From assembly GCA_000285855.2 (NCBI GenBank), contig HE978651.1, positions 3,087,421-3,151,420 on the forward strand: a stretch of DNA of 64,000 nt. The letters run 5' to 3'. The notes under the pieces were generated by a model. That model made no database searches, had not been told where the DNA came from, and was given only the letters and a program-made list of their open reading frames with translations. Position numbers and translations under genes: made by a program. This DNA is from Ruminococcus sp. JC304 (GTDB lineage: Bacteria > Bacillota > Clostridia > Lachnospirales > Lachnospiraceae). Every line of letters starts with the position of its first letter. Within the stretch, counting starts at the first letter, position 1. Positions 6,760 to 16,709 of the stretch are shown here, piece by piece.

Positions 6760-7389
6760 ATGAAAGATAAAGAATTACGCAAGCTGATCGGTAGCAGGGC
6801 AAAACAGCGCCGTACAGAATTGAATCTGACACAGCCTTATATCGCTGAGAAGATGGGTGTGACTGCATCTACCATTCAGAGGTATGAAGCCGGGACGATT
6901 GACAATACGAAGAAAATGGTGCTGGAAGGTCTTTCAGAAGCTCTCCATGTATCTGTGGAATGGCTCAGAGGGGAAACGGACGAATATGAAACCGACATTA
7001 CGGATAAAAGGGAATTACAGATTCGTGATGCCATGACGGATATTCTCAAACAGTTACCTCTTAACCTTACGAAAACAGAAGATGCTTTTTCAAAAGACCT
7101 ACTACTGTTAATGTTGAAACAATATGAACTGTTTTTGGATTCGTTCCAGTACGCCTGCAAGAATTACAAGGGCAATACCAAAGAAGCGGATATTGCAAAA
7201 GTAATGGGATTTGAATCGAGTGATGAATATAACGAGATCATGTTTCTCAGAGAGATTACCCATACTGTCAATGCATTGAATGACATGGCAGATATTGTAA
7301 GGCTCTATTCCAAAAAACCGGAAACAGCAGAACAAAGGCTTGCAAATCTTTTATCCGAAGTTATGTATGAGGATTCTGAAACGGTATAG
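6760..7389 (+). CDS. XRE-family (cI-like) repressor of the IME
   Basis: 209 residues. An HTH-XRE domain fills residues 4-62 (RAKQRRTELNLTQPYIAEKMG then STIQRYEAG). The rest is helical with no peptidase motif, so it is not a self-cleaving LexA-like repressor. AAAAAGGAGG at 6741-6750 fixes the ATG at 6760 and not the upstream in-frame starts. Divergent from xis, with two TTGCA-N3-TGCAA operators in between, it is likely the switch controlling excision. The integrase gene follows after 86 nt and may be cotranscribed. Confidence 0.85.
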   Translation: MKDKELRKLIGSRAKQRRTELNLTQPYIAEKMGVTASTIQRYEAGTIDNTKKMVLEGLSEALHVSVEWLRGETDEYETDITDKRELQIRDAMTDILKQLPLNLTKTEDAFSKDLLLLMLKQYELFLDSFQYACKNYKGNTKEADIAKVMGFESSDEYNEIMFLREITHTVNALNDMADIVRLYSKKPETAEQRLANLLSEVMYEDSETV

Positions 7390-7406
7390 TAAGGCAACCG
7401 GAGTTG

Positions 7407-7425
7407 TGATATACTTACACGCAAG
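7407..7425 (-). repeat. Second copy of the 19-bp repeat, in the integrase leader
   Basis: TGATATACTTACACGCAAG; reverse complement of 6286-6304 with one mismatch. It lies between the repressor stop and the integrase start. Confidence 0.8.
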
Positions 7426-7475
7426 AAGCATTTCAGCAGTTCCGATTGTCTGATATCGAAAGGAGACATACGATT

Positions 7476-8771
7476 ATGGCAAAAGGATCTGTTAGAAAGA
7501 AAGGAAAGAAATGGTACTACCGCTTCTATGTAGAGGACGCAAGCGGCAAAATGATTCAGAAAGAATATGCCGGAACCGAAAGTAAAAGTGAGACGGAAAA
7601 ACTTCTCCGCAAGGCACTGGAAGATTACGAAAATAAGAAGTTTGTTGCAAAGGCAGACAATCTTACCGTAGGTGAACTTCTGGATATGTGGGCAGAAGAA
7701 GAATTAAAAACCGGAACACTCAGCAATGGCACAGTAGAAAATTACCTTGGTGCAATCCGCTGTATCAAAAAGCACCCGATTGCAGACCGCAAGCTGAAAA
7801 CAGTTACCGCTGAACATTTACAGGCATTTCTCGACCTGCTTACATTCGGTGGCGAGTTTCCAGACGGGAAAGTGAGAAAAGGATACAGCAAAGATTATAT
7901 CCATTCTTTTTCCGCAGTGTTACAGCAGTCATTCCGTTTTGCAGTATTTCCAAAACAGTTAATCAGTTTCAATCCAATGCAGTATATTAAGCTGAAAAGG
8001 CAGGCTGAGGAAGTTGACCTCTTTTCCGATGATGAAGTCGAGGAAGGCACACAGCCGATTTCACATGAGGATTATGAACGGCTCATCAAGTATCTGGAAA
8101 AGAAAAATCCACCTGCGATTCTGCCGATTCAGATCGCATATTATGCAGGACTTCGTATCGGGGAAACCTGTGGTCTTACATGGCAGGACATCAACCTTGA
8201 AGAACAATGCCTGACCATAAAACGCAGTATCCGTTATGACGGAACGAAGCATAAAAATGTGATTGGAACAACCAAGCGAAAGAAAGTAAGGATTGTTGAT
8301 TTTGGAGATACGCTGACTGAAATATTGAAAGCAGCAAGACGGGAACAACTGAAAAGCCGGATGCAGTACGGGGAACTTTACCACCGCAACTACTACAAAG
8401 AGGTGCATGAAAAAAACAGGGTGTATTATGAATACTATCACCTTGACGGAACGCAGGAAGTCCCGGCAAATTATAAAGAAATATCCTTTGTCTGCCTCAG
8501 ACCGGATGGTAGTCTGGAACTGCCGAGTACACTCGGCATTGTATGCAGGTCAGTGTCAAAGAAGCTGGAAGGATTTGAAGATTTTCACTTCCACCAGTTA
8601 CGGCACACCTACACCAGCAACCTGCTCTCGAATGGGGCGGCTCCGAAAGATGTACAGGAACTGTTAGGACATTCCGATGTCAGTACCACAATGAACATTT
8701 ACGCTCACTCAACAAGAAAAGCAAAGCGGGATTCCGCAAGACTTCTTGATAAAGTAGCGAGTAATGCTTAA
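7476..8771 (+). CDS. int: Tyrosine site-specific integrase
   Basis: 431 residues: an AP2-like N-terminal arm-binding domain (about 1-55), a SAM-like core-binding domain (about 60-175) and the catalytic domain. The catalytic residues are visible: Arg227 (GLRIGE), His373 and Arg376 (HQLRH), His399 (LGHS) and the nucleophile Tyr409 (NIYAHS). It would recombine the element ends with the chromosome. AAAGGAG precedes the ATG at 7476; an upstream in-frame TTG at 7446 has no such site. It is the last gene before the right end, as usual in such elements. Confidence 0.95.
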   Translation: MAKGSVRKKGKKWYYRFYVEDASGKMIQKEYAGTESKSETEKLLRKALEDYENKKFVAKADNLTVGELLDMWAEEELKTGTLSNGTVENYLGAIRCIKKHPIADRKLKTVTAEHLQAFLDLLTFGGEFPDGKVRKGYSKDYIHSFSAVLQQSFRFAVFPKQLISFNPMQYIKLKRQAEEVDLFSDDEVEEGTQPISHEDYERLIKYLEKKNPPAILPIQIAYYAGLRIGETCGLTWQDINLEEQCLTIKRSIRYDGTKHKNVIGTTKRKKVRIVDFGDTLTEILKAARREQLKSRMQYGELYHRNYYKEVHEKNRVYYEYYHLDGTQEVPANYKEISFVCLRPDGSLELPSTLGIVCRSVSKKLEGFEDFHFHQLRHTYTSNLLSNGAAPKDVQELLGHSDVSTTMNIYAHSTRKAKRDSARLLDKVASNA

Positions 8772-8778
8772 ACAAAAA

Positions 8779-8828
8779 TTTCCCTTATTTCCCTTGCGGA
8801 TTCCTCACAAGGGCAAAAATAAGGGAAA
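8779..8828. other. Right-end arm-like motif cluster
   Basis: TTTCCCTTA (8779-8787) and TTTCCCTTG (8788-8796) followed by inverted CAAGGGC (8808-8814) and TAAGGGAAA (8820-8828). It has the same order of motifs as at 115-190, consistent with integrase arm-type sites. Confidence 0.5.
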
Positions 8829-8899
8829 ATACATATCATTTCACTATCTAAGGGGCTGGAAAGCCTGTAAAATAAGGAAAGTTCAGGAAATCTCTCCAC

Positions 8900-8910
8900 A
8901 AATTCCGATT
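8900..8910 (+). repeat. Candidate attR core, AAATTCCGATT
   Basis: Exact 11-bp copy of 8-18. It directly touches the stop codon of the minus-strand gene at 8911-9096, so the target site would be the 3' end of that gene. Confidence 0.45.
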
Positions 8911-9096
8911 TTACTTTGTAACTATGACTTTTCCTTCTGAATCCAGAAGAGGTGTAATAGCCGCTCCATATCCAGATTTCCAACAAAGATAGTTAACCCC
9001 AGTCTCCTTATCTACAAGGATTTGGCGAACTCCTTCATCCTTAAGCTGACTTCCGTCTCTAAATGTAACTTCAAATCTTTCTTCTTTCTTTGCCAT
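8911..9096 (-). CDS. DUF6440-like small protein, probable integration target
   Basis: 61 residues. The pattern RFEVTFRDG...ILVDKETGVNYLCWKSGYG...TPLLD resembles DUF6440 (recognised from memory). AAGGAG lies 8 nt before the ATG at 9096; an upstream ATG at 9117 lacks one. The gene's stop codon abuts the candidate attachment core, so integration would leave it intact. Function unknown. Confidence 0.75.
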   Translation of the reverse strand: MAKKEERFEVTFRDGSQLKDEGVRQILVDKETGVNYLCWKSGYGAAITPLLDSEGKVIVTK

Positions 9097-9176
9097 GTTT
9101 ATTTCTCCTTTTTTCAAGCGTTAAATTTAAATTTTCCTGTTATACAAACTTGAAGTTGCCGTTGTGAAGGTTATGC

Positions 9177-9641
9177 TCATTTTGCGTTATTACTCTTCCG
9201 AACTCCGTCATTCATTCTTTTCACTTTGCGTTTCCATACAAAATATTGAACGAGCCAAGTGATGACGAAAATTGCAACGAATATTCCTACATATGAAAGA
9301 ATACCAATGGCATTATGCTTCATCCAATTCGTAATATAGGCAATCGGAAACATCGTAACACAGGCAATGGAAAAGTAAATTCCGCTTTGCTTTGCAAGGC
9401 TCCACGAATCAATTTCCCAAATAACGGAAGCCATTGCAAAGCCTGTACCCAAAATTCCGCAGAGAATTGTTTGAAGAATAACTGCGTTTAATTCATTTTT
9501 CATTGTATCAATCAGCTCAGGGTTGACAGGATAGAACGAACCATCTCCTATGCACATTGATATAATCACAGTTATTACAAAACCGATAGCAATGCCGAGA
9601 GGGAATCCGAGAAGCCCACGCTGAATCATCTTTTTTTTCAT
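9177..9641 (-). CDS. DUF3021 membrane protein
   Basis: 154 residues with four hydrophobic helices (about 10-30, 50-72, 85-105 and 115-135) and a basic tail. This is the DUF3021 layout, which is habitually encoded after a LytTR regulator, as here (11-nt gap). It probably modulates the regulator's output at the membrane; mechanism unknown. GAGGTGG lies 6 nt before the ATG at 9641, preferred over the GTG at 9650. Confidence 0.8.
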   Translation of the reverse strand: MKKKMIQRGLLGFPLGIAIGFVITVIISMCIGDGSFYPVNPELIDTMKNELNAVILQTILCGILGTGFAMASVIWEIDSWSLAKQSGIYFSIACVTMFPIAYITNWMKHNAIGILSYVGIFVAIFVITWLVQYFVWKRKVKRMNDGVRKSNNAK

Positions 9642-9651
9642 TTTTACCACC

Positions 9652-10092
9652 TCATATTCCTAATAATTGTTTGATCTTGGCGACAAAACGCCTTGAAACA
9701 TAAGTAACCGTCCCATTTGAAAGCGTGACACAAATTGTTCCTGCAAAGCTTAAATCAAAACCCTTGACTTTTCTCAGATTGATAATATCCGAGTTTGATA
9801 TTCGGACAAAAAAGTTGCTGTCCAGCCGCTGCTCCATTTCGTAAAGCCGCAGACGGAGCGTGTACTCACCGTGATTTGTTTCGGCAAACACTTTGCCTGA
9901 TGTAGCAAAAATGCGGTAAATATCAAACGGCGCCAACACTTCGACAATATCATCTTTGAATCCGGCAATCATTTTCGGCTGCTCGTCTGAAAGCCTTTTC
10001 ATGATTTCATTGATCTCGTCGGTCATTTTGTTTGTCACAACGATGATTTTGGGTTCCTTGCAGTTCTCATCTAACTTGATTTCAATTTGCAT
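9652..10092 (-). CDS. LytTR-domain transcriptional regulator
   Basis: 146 residues. The C-terminal LytTR DNA-binding domain (about 45-146) shows the family's FFVRISNSDIINLRKVKGF and VSRRFVAKIKQLL segments. There is no receiver domain, so it is not a phosphorylation-driven response regulator; such short LytTR proteins work with a DUF3021 partner. A perfect inverted repeat lies about 40-70 nt upstream over the presumed promoter. Confidence 0.88.
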   Translation of the reverse strand: MQIEIKLDENCKEPKIIVVTNKMTDEINEIMKRLSDEQPKMIAGFKDDIVEVLAPFDIYRIFATSGKVFAETNHGEYTLRLRLYEMEQRLDSNFFVRISNSDIINLRKVKGFDLSFAGTICVTLSNGTVTYVSRRFVAKIKQLLGI

Positions 10093-10131
10093 TTGCTCAC
10101 CTCCTCTTTGTTACGGTTACAGTATAAGAAA

Positions 10132-10161
10132 ATCGAGAATTGATTTCCACCGATTCTCGAT
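10132..10161 (-). promoter_or_regulatory. Inverted-repeat operator upstream of the LytTR gene
   Basis: ATCGAGAAT (10132-10140) and ATTCTCGAT (10153-10161) form a perfect 9-bp inverted repeat just upstream of a TATACT-like -10 (about 10121-10126). This is a reasonable autoregulatory site. Confidence 0.45.
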
Positions 10162-10275
10162 AGGTGGTCGTTTTCAGACCATAGACGGTAGATTATATAA
10201 ATAATCTTCCTCATCAAACAACGATTTGTTACTCACATGATATCATATTTTTTCTTCAATTACATCCACCTAATT

Positions 10276-10446
10276 TTAATACACTGCCATTCGGCTTGCT
10301 TCCGTAACCAGCATTCGGTTGATTTTCTCCTGCATGTTTCTTTTGCATGTTTCTTTTGCATCTTCATTGAAATGATAACAGACAACATAGACCGTCTGCC
10401 CGATTTTCTTTGTAAATGTGTTTCCCTCTGTTTTTGTATTCATCAT
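10276..10446 (-). CDS. TnpW-like transposon-encoded protein, orphan
   Basis: 56 residues, MMNTKTEGN... with the KIGQTVYVVCYHFNEDAKET segment typical of the small TnpW family found in clostridial transposons. Here no transposase or other transposon gene accompanies it, so it is probably a relic. AAGGAAAGG precedes the ATG; upstream in-frame starts lie inside the palindromic repeat. The coding region includes a near-tandem 13-bp repeat (about 10332-10360). Function unknown. Confidence 0.6.
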   Translation of the reverse strand: MMNTKTEGNTFTKKIGQTVYVVCYHFNEDAKETCKRNMQEKINRMLVTEASRMAVY

Positions 10447-10523
10447 TTTTTCCTTTCCTTTTGGTTTCCCCGCAGGGGACTTACCTGATTCGCTTAAAGT
10501 GTATTTAAAAGAGCCAACCACCA

Positions 10524-10726
10524 GCATAGAAAAATAATTTATTTCATGTGCATTTACAGGATATTTAGATATTCTTAGCTGGTCAAAATATGCGTTATGA
10601 GAAAAATGACACACTGTCTGAGCGAAGCGAGTTTGTGGCATTTTTCTCATGCCTTTAGCAGATTTTTAGCAGCTTAGAATATCTTAATGTCCGAAACCGC
10701 ACATGAAATAAATTATTTTTCTATGC
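10524..10726. repeat. 203-bp palindromic MITE-like element
   Basis: The outer 28 bp (10524-10551 and 10699-10726) are perfect inverted repeats. Inside, further inverted blocks match imperfectly (GATATTCTTAGCTG with CAGCTTAGAATATC; GAGAAAAATG with CATTTTTCTC) around a central GAGCGAAGCGAG. No transposase is encoded. It lies in the 427-nt gap between the TnpW gene and atpC; apart from it and the atp terminator I see nothing there. Confidence 0.75.
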
Positions 10727-10792
10727 GTCCCTCCTTCAAATCCCTTCCTCAGATTCTTCCCACTATATCCTCCAAAAACCCATATCACAAGC

Positions 10793-10838
10793 AAAAAAAG
10801 ACCGACAGTCTCCTCTCCCGGATCTCCTGTCAGTCTTT
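10793..10838 (-). terminator. Terminator of the atp operon
   Basis: AAAGACTGACAG pairs with CTGTCGGTCTTT on the minus strand (10827-10838 with 10797-10808, one mismatch), followed by a run of seven T. It lies 36 nt beyond atpC. Confidence 0.85.
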
Positions 10839-10873
10839 ATCTTTAACACAATATCTTAATAACTCTTATTTTC

Positions 10874-11275
10874 TCAGCTCTTCACACTCAAACGCACCAA
10901 CGCCCTCTGCAGCTTAGCCTCCGCAACCTTATAATCATGATCAGTCAAACCACCTTTGGCGATCATCTCCTCAGCTCTTTTCTTAGCTTCCTGTGCGCGC
11001 TGCTCATCAATATCCTCTTTCCACTCCCAGGTAGTTGCAAGGACACGGCACTTTCCATTCATAACAGAAAGCATTCCGCCAATACAAGCTGCGGTCCGCC
11101 TGCTGCCATCTTCCATTACCACACTTGCTTCGCCCATTCCCAGGGCAGTACAGTAATTACAGTGTCTGGCAAGAATAGCCAGATCACCACTGACAGTTCT
11201 GCAGACCACACGCTCCACATTGCCTTCAAAGAGCAGTCCGTCCGGTGTTCCGATTCTCAACGGGAAAGTACTCAT
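10874..11275 (-). CDS. atpC: F-ATPase epsilon subunit
   Basis: 133 residues; N-terminal beta-sandwich (STFPLRIGTPDG, then VERVVCRTVSGDLAILARHCNY) and C-terminal helical hairpin (about 88-133). It links the rotor stalk to the F1 head and regulates hydrolysis. Last gene of the atp operon, 15 nt after atpD, as is standard. AAAGGGGG precedes the ATG. Confidence 0.96.
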   Translation of the reverse strand: MSTFPLRIGTPDGLLFEGNVERVVCRTVSGDLAILARHCNYCTALGMGEASVVMEDGSRRTAACIGGMLSVMNGKCRVLATTWEWKEDIDEQRAQEAKKRAEEMIAKGGLTDHDYKVAEAKLQRALVRLSVKS

Positions 11276-11290
11276 AGGACATTTCCCCCT

Positions 11291-12697
<1,407 letters not shown>

Positions 12698-12703
12698 CTA
12701 TTT

Positions 12704-13561
12704 CTAAAGACCTTCCGCACCTGCAACAATCTCCGTGATCTCCTGCGTGATGCTGGCCTGACGTGCCCTGTTGTAATACAGATTGAGCTGATCGATCATC
12801 TCTTCCGCATTACTTGTGGCTGCATCCATAGCCATACGTCTGGCTGCCAGTTCACTTGCGGTACTTTCGCAGATACCACCATAAACCAGTCCTGCCAGAT
12901 ATTCCGGAACAATGGCATCAAATACTGTCTCTCCGTCCGGTTCATAGAGAATCAGATTCTTCGTCTCTATCTTACCGCCGCTTTCCTCTCTGATATCAGT
13001 CATAGGAAGCATGGAAAATACCTCCGGCTGCTGGGAAAGCATGGAATTAAAGACAGTATAACATAATTCAATATGGCCAAAGGTTCCTTTGCGAAATTCC
13101 GTGCAGAGCATATTTGCCATTTCAAAACAGTCTGCTACAGAAATACTTCCTGCCTCTGCAAACTGTTCTGTCAGAGCTTCTATCCCTCTCTGACGGAAAT
13201 ATTCCACTGCTTTCTTTCCAACCGGCAGAACCATGTAGTCCTTACCCTCAGCAGAAGCCTCCAGACATTTGAAAAGATTGGTGTTATAACCACCTGCAAG
13301 TCCTCTGTCACCTGCGATCACTACATAGCAGGTTTTATTATTCGGGGACTCTTTTGCATAAACGGATGAGAAATCTGTATTCTCTCTCGCAATATCCTTC
13401 AATGTCTCGTGAAGCTCTGTAAAGTACGGACGACATACCTCTGCACGTTCCTTTGCCTTACGCAGTTTGGAGGATGCTACAAGCTCCATGGCCTTGGTAA
13501 TCTGCATGGTACTCTGTACACTCTTGATACGCAGCTTTACCGCTTTCATATTCGAAGCCAT
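12704..13561 (-). CDS. atpG: F-ATPase gamma subunit
   Basis: 285 residues. The N-terminal helix (MKAVKLRIKSVQSTMQITKA) and the C-terminal helix (LYYNRARQASITQEITEIV) form the central rotor shaft. Placed between atpA and atpD. Confidence 0.97.
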   Translation of the reverse strand: MASNMKAVKLRIKSVQSTMQITKAMELVASSKLRKAKERAEVCRPYFTELHETLKDIARENTDFSSVYAKESPNNKTCYVVIAGDRGLAGGYNTNLFKCLEASAEGKDYMVLPVGKKAVEYFRQRGIEALTEQFAEAGSISVADCFEMANMLCTEFRKGTFGHIELCYTVFNSMLSQQPEVFSMLPMTDIREESGGKIETKNLILYEPDGETVFDAIVPEYLAGLVYGGICESTASELAARRMAMDAATSNAEEMIDQLNLYYNRARQASITQEITEIVAGAEGL

Positions 13562-13581
13562 ACGATACCCTCCTAATCACT

Positions 13582-15111
13582 TTATTTCTCAGGTCTTGTA
13601 TTCAGGAAGTTCTCTGTATACGCATCCAGTACGCTGCGAAGCTTCTGCTCTGTTTCCTGCTCCAGCTTACCTGTTGAGCGGATCTCCTGCATAACCTCTA
13701 CGCCTGCTGCATCTGTATCCAGATAGGTATATAATCCTGATTCATATACATTCACATCTTCAACTTTTACTGATTCAAGAACACCCTTTGTAACCGCATA
13801 AAGGATCGCAACCTGTTTCTCTACAGGAACCGGTGCATTCTGGTTCTGTTTCAGAACTTCCACAATACGTGCTCCCTGTTCCAGACGTGCCTTTGTATCA
13901 GCGTCCAGATCAGAACCAAACTGTGCGAAGCTCTGCAGCTCACGGTACTGGGAATAAATCAGTTTCAGTGTTCCTGCTACCTTCTTCATTGCCTTGATCT
14001 GCGCATCACCACCAACTCGTGATACGGAGATACCCGGGTTTACAGCAGGCATGATTCCTGAATGGAATAACTCTGTCTCCAGGAAGATCTGTCCGTCTGT
14101 AATAGAAATAACGTTAGTAGGAATATAGGCAGATACATCACCTGCCTGTGTCTCGATGATCGGCAGTGCTGTCATGGAGCCGCCGCCATGTTCATCATCC
14201 AGCTTCGCTGCACGTTCCAGAAGTCTGGAATGCAGATAGAAAACATCACCCGGGTAAGCTTCACGTCCAGGTGGACGACGGATCAGCAGGGAAAGTGCAC
14301 GGTATGCAACCGCATGCTTACTCAGATCATCATAAATGATCAGCACGTCTTTTCCCTTATTCATAAAGTACTCGCCCATTGCACAGCCGGAATACGGTGC
14401 GATATACTGCAGCGGGCTTGACTCAGATGCTGTAGCAGCTACGACGATGGTGTAATCCATCGCGCCATTTCTTGTCAGGTTCTCTACTAATGTAGCTACT
14501 GTGGAACGTTTCTGTCCGATGGCTACATAGATACAGATCACATCTTTTCCCTTCTGGTTAATGATGGTATCTGTAGCAATCGTTGTTTTACCGGTCTGAC
14601 GGTCACCAATGATAAGTTCACGCTGTCCACGTCCGATAGGGATCATGGAGTCGATGGCTTTGATACCGGTCTGGAGAGGCTGATATACAGATCTTCTCTC
14701 ACAGATTCCAGGTGCCTTGCTCTCAATTGGCCGGAATTCTTTTGTATCAATCGGGCCTGCTCCGTCAATTGGCTGTCCCAGTGCATTTACAACACGTCCA
14801 ACCATGGCGTCGCCTACCGGTACAGACACGACCTTGCCTGTACGCTTTACGGTCTGACCCTCACCAATGTTCTCATCTGAACCAAAGATTACGATGGAGA
14901 CACTGTTCTCCTCCAGGTTCTGTGCCATACCGAAGCTTCCGTCCTCAAATTCCAGAAGCTCTCCTGACATACAGTTTACCAGTCCGCTAGCTCTGGCAAT
15001 ACCGTCACCAACCATAAGGATCGTACCTGTCTCGTTCTGTTGAATGGCATTTTCGTAATATTTTATCTGGCTTCGGATGACCTTGGAGATTTCCTCAGGT
15101 TTTAATTGCAT
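13582..15111 (-). CDS. atpA: F-ATPase alpha subunit
   Basis: 509 residues. Walker A GDRQTGKT near residue 170, VAIGQKRS and the signature [14 protein letters not shown] are visible. It is the non-catalytic nucleotide-binding subunit of F1. A gap of 110 nt separates it from atpH, larger than the other spacings in the operon. Confidence 0.98.
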   Translation of the reverse strand: MQLKPEEISKVIRSQIKYYENAIQQNETGTILMVGDGIARASGLVNCMSGELLEFEDGSFGMAQNLEENSVSIVIFGSDENIGEGQTVKRTGKVVSVPVGDAMVGRVVNALGQPIDGAGPIDTKEFRPIESKAPGICERRSVYQPLQTGIKAIDSMIPIGRGQRELIIGDRQTGKTTIATDTIINQKGKDVICIYVAIGQKRSTVATLVENLTRNGAMDYTIVVAATASESSPLQYIAPYSGCAMGEYFMNKGKDVLIIYDDLSKHAVAYRALSLLIRRPPGREAYPGDVFYLHSRLLERAAKLDDEHGGGSMTALPIIETQAGDVSAYIPTNVISITDGQIFLETELFHSGIMPAVNPGISVSRVGGDAQIKAMKKVAGTLKLIYSQYRELQSFAQFGSDLDADTKARLEQGARIVEVLKQNQNAPVPVEKQVAILYAVTKGVLESVKVEDVNVYESGLYTYLDTDAAGVEVMQEIRSTGKLEQETEQKLRSVLDAYTENFLNTRPEK

Positions 15112-15221
15112 GTTTCCATTCCATCCTTTTATATTCTTTTATTTTCGATTCCAGAACCAGCATACTAAAATCATTCGTGTCCGCACGAAATGACTCCTTA
15201 ATCTGTAATCCTGATATCTTC

Positions 15222-15761
15222 TCACATTACCATTTCATTCAGTTTCTTCGAAATACCGGAAATACGGCTCTGTACGGTACCGTCAAGCTGCACGCCTTCC
15301 AGTTCCACACGAAGTCCGGCGATTACGGATGTATCGGTCTTCTGTACCAGATACACCTGCTTTCCGCTTATTTTCTCAAGCTTCGCTTTCAGAGCCTCCA
15401 TCTGAGTTTCATTGAGCTTCACTGCACTTGTTACTACTGCTTCAGCAATTCCATGTGCACTGTTATAGCGTCTGATGAACTCTTCGCAGCATCCGGCAAA
15501 TTCTCTCAGAATCTTGCGTTCACACAATAATTTCAGGAAATTCACCAGATACCTCTCTGCCTGCCCTCCGAAAGCCTCTTCAATCATCTTAAGTCTCTCG
15601 TCTTCAGGAATTGCCGGTTCTCCCAGCAATTTCAGATATCCCGGATTCTCCCTGAAAATCTGTCTGACTGCGATCATCTGCTCCATGATCTGTCCATCGA
15701 GCTTTTCTTCAGCGGCAAGGTCATACAGACTTCCGCCGTAAACTCTGGCAGTTTTTGTCAT
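15222..15761 (-). CDS. atpH: F-ATPase delta subunit
   Basis: 179 residues; N-terminal helical bundle (AEEKLDGQIMEQMIAVRQIF) and C-terminal OSCP/delta segment (QVYLVQKTDTSVIAGLRVE). It joins the peripheral stalk to the F1 head. Its ATG overlaps the atpF stop by 4 nt, implying coupled translation. Confidence 0.95.
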   Translation of the reverse strand: MTKTARVYGGSLYDLAAEEKLDGQIMEQMIAVRQIFRENPGYLKLLGEPAIPEDERLKMIEEAFGGQAERYLVNFLKLLCERKILREFAGCCEEFIRRYNSAHGIAEAVVTSAVKLNETQMEALKAKLEKISGKQVYLVQKTDTSVIAGLRVELEGVQLDGTVQSRISGISKKLNEMVM

Positions 15762-16261
15762 GATGCCTCACCTACATTCTCAATAAACTCATCAATCAGT
15801 TTTGCATGATCTTCTTCACTAATTTCGCGCTCGATCACTTTTCCGGCAATCTCAACAGCCATACCGCCGATTTCTCCCTTGATCTCGTTGACTGCCTTAC
15901 GTTTCTCCTGGGCAATATCTTTCTCTGCCTTCTCTTTCATGGCAGTTACCTGACTGGAAGCCTCTTTAAGCATCTCTTCACTCTGGATAGCAGCTGTTTT
16001 CTGAGCTGTCATCACAATGTCATTTGCCTTATTTTTGGCTTCCTGCATATTCTTTTCATATTCTGCTTTCATTGCCTGGGCTTCTTCCTTTGCCTTCACT
16101 GCATCCTGGATCTGGGCATCAGCTTTCGCTTTGCGCTTTTCCAACATCTCATTGATGGGCTTGAAGAGGAAACGTTTGATCAGATATACCTGAATAAAAA
16201 GGTTGCAAATCGTCGCTATAAAATTCCACGGCACAATTCCAACTAATTCCTGTACCTGCAT
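15758..16261 (-). CDS. atpF: F-ATPase b subunit
   Basis: 167 residues; one N-terminal membrane helix (about 8-28) followed by a long Lys/Glu/Ala coiled coil that forms the peripheral stalk. Standard position between atpE and atpH. AGGAGG precedes the ATG. Confidence 0.96.
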   Translation of the reverse strand: MQVQELVGIVPWNFIATICNLFIQVYLIKRFLFKPINEMLEKRKAKADAQIQDAVKAKEEAQAMKAEYEKNMQEAKNKANDIVMTAQKTAAIQSEEMLKEASSQVTAMKEKAEKDIAQEKRKAVNEIKGEIGGMAVEIAGKVIEREISEEDHAKLIDEFIENVGEAS

Positions 16262-16299
16262 GTTTGTAACCTCCTGTCTATACTAGTCTAAAATGCCTA

Positions 16300-16593
<294 letters not shown>

Positions 16594-16709
16594 TTAAATA
16601 ATAATCTGTAGCTTTTTCCCCTTTGCTGCGGTATTAATTTTTTCTGCTGTATTCCAGCTTTTTTTCGGTTACCACCGTTGCCGTTTTGCTCCGGCAAATC
16701 ATGTTTCTG

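Larger units (their letters stand above)
8..8910. mobile_element. Integrative mobilizable element (IME) with metal-export cargo
   Basis: The stretch carries a tyrosine integrase at its right end, an Xis-like protein, a phage-type repressor, a MOBQ relaxase with an oriT, a relaxosome accessory gene and a CsoR/P-type ATPase cargo. No type IV secretion genes are present, so it would have to borrow a conjugation channel. Boundaries are inferred from an 11-bp direct repeat at 8-18 and 8900-8910 and from matching TTTCCCTT-type motif clusters just inside both ends. The left end could lie outside the window if that repeat is coincidental. Confidence 0.75.

Noticed and set aside
1-8910. Calling the element Tn916-like ICE
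   Set aside because: Int and Xis are of that general type, but there are no conjugation genes; it is only mobilizable.
10332-10362. Near-tandem TTGCATGTTTCTT repeats as a CRISPR or iteron array
   Set aside because: Only two full copies without spacers, inside the TnpW coding region.
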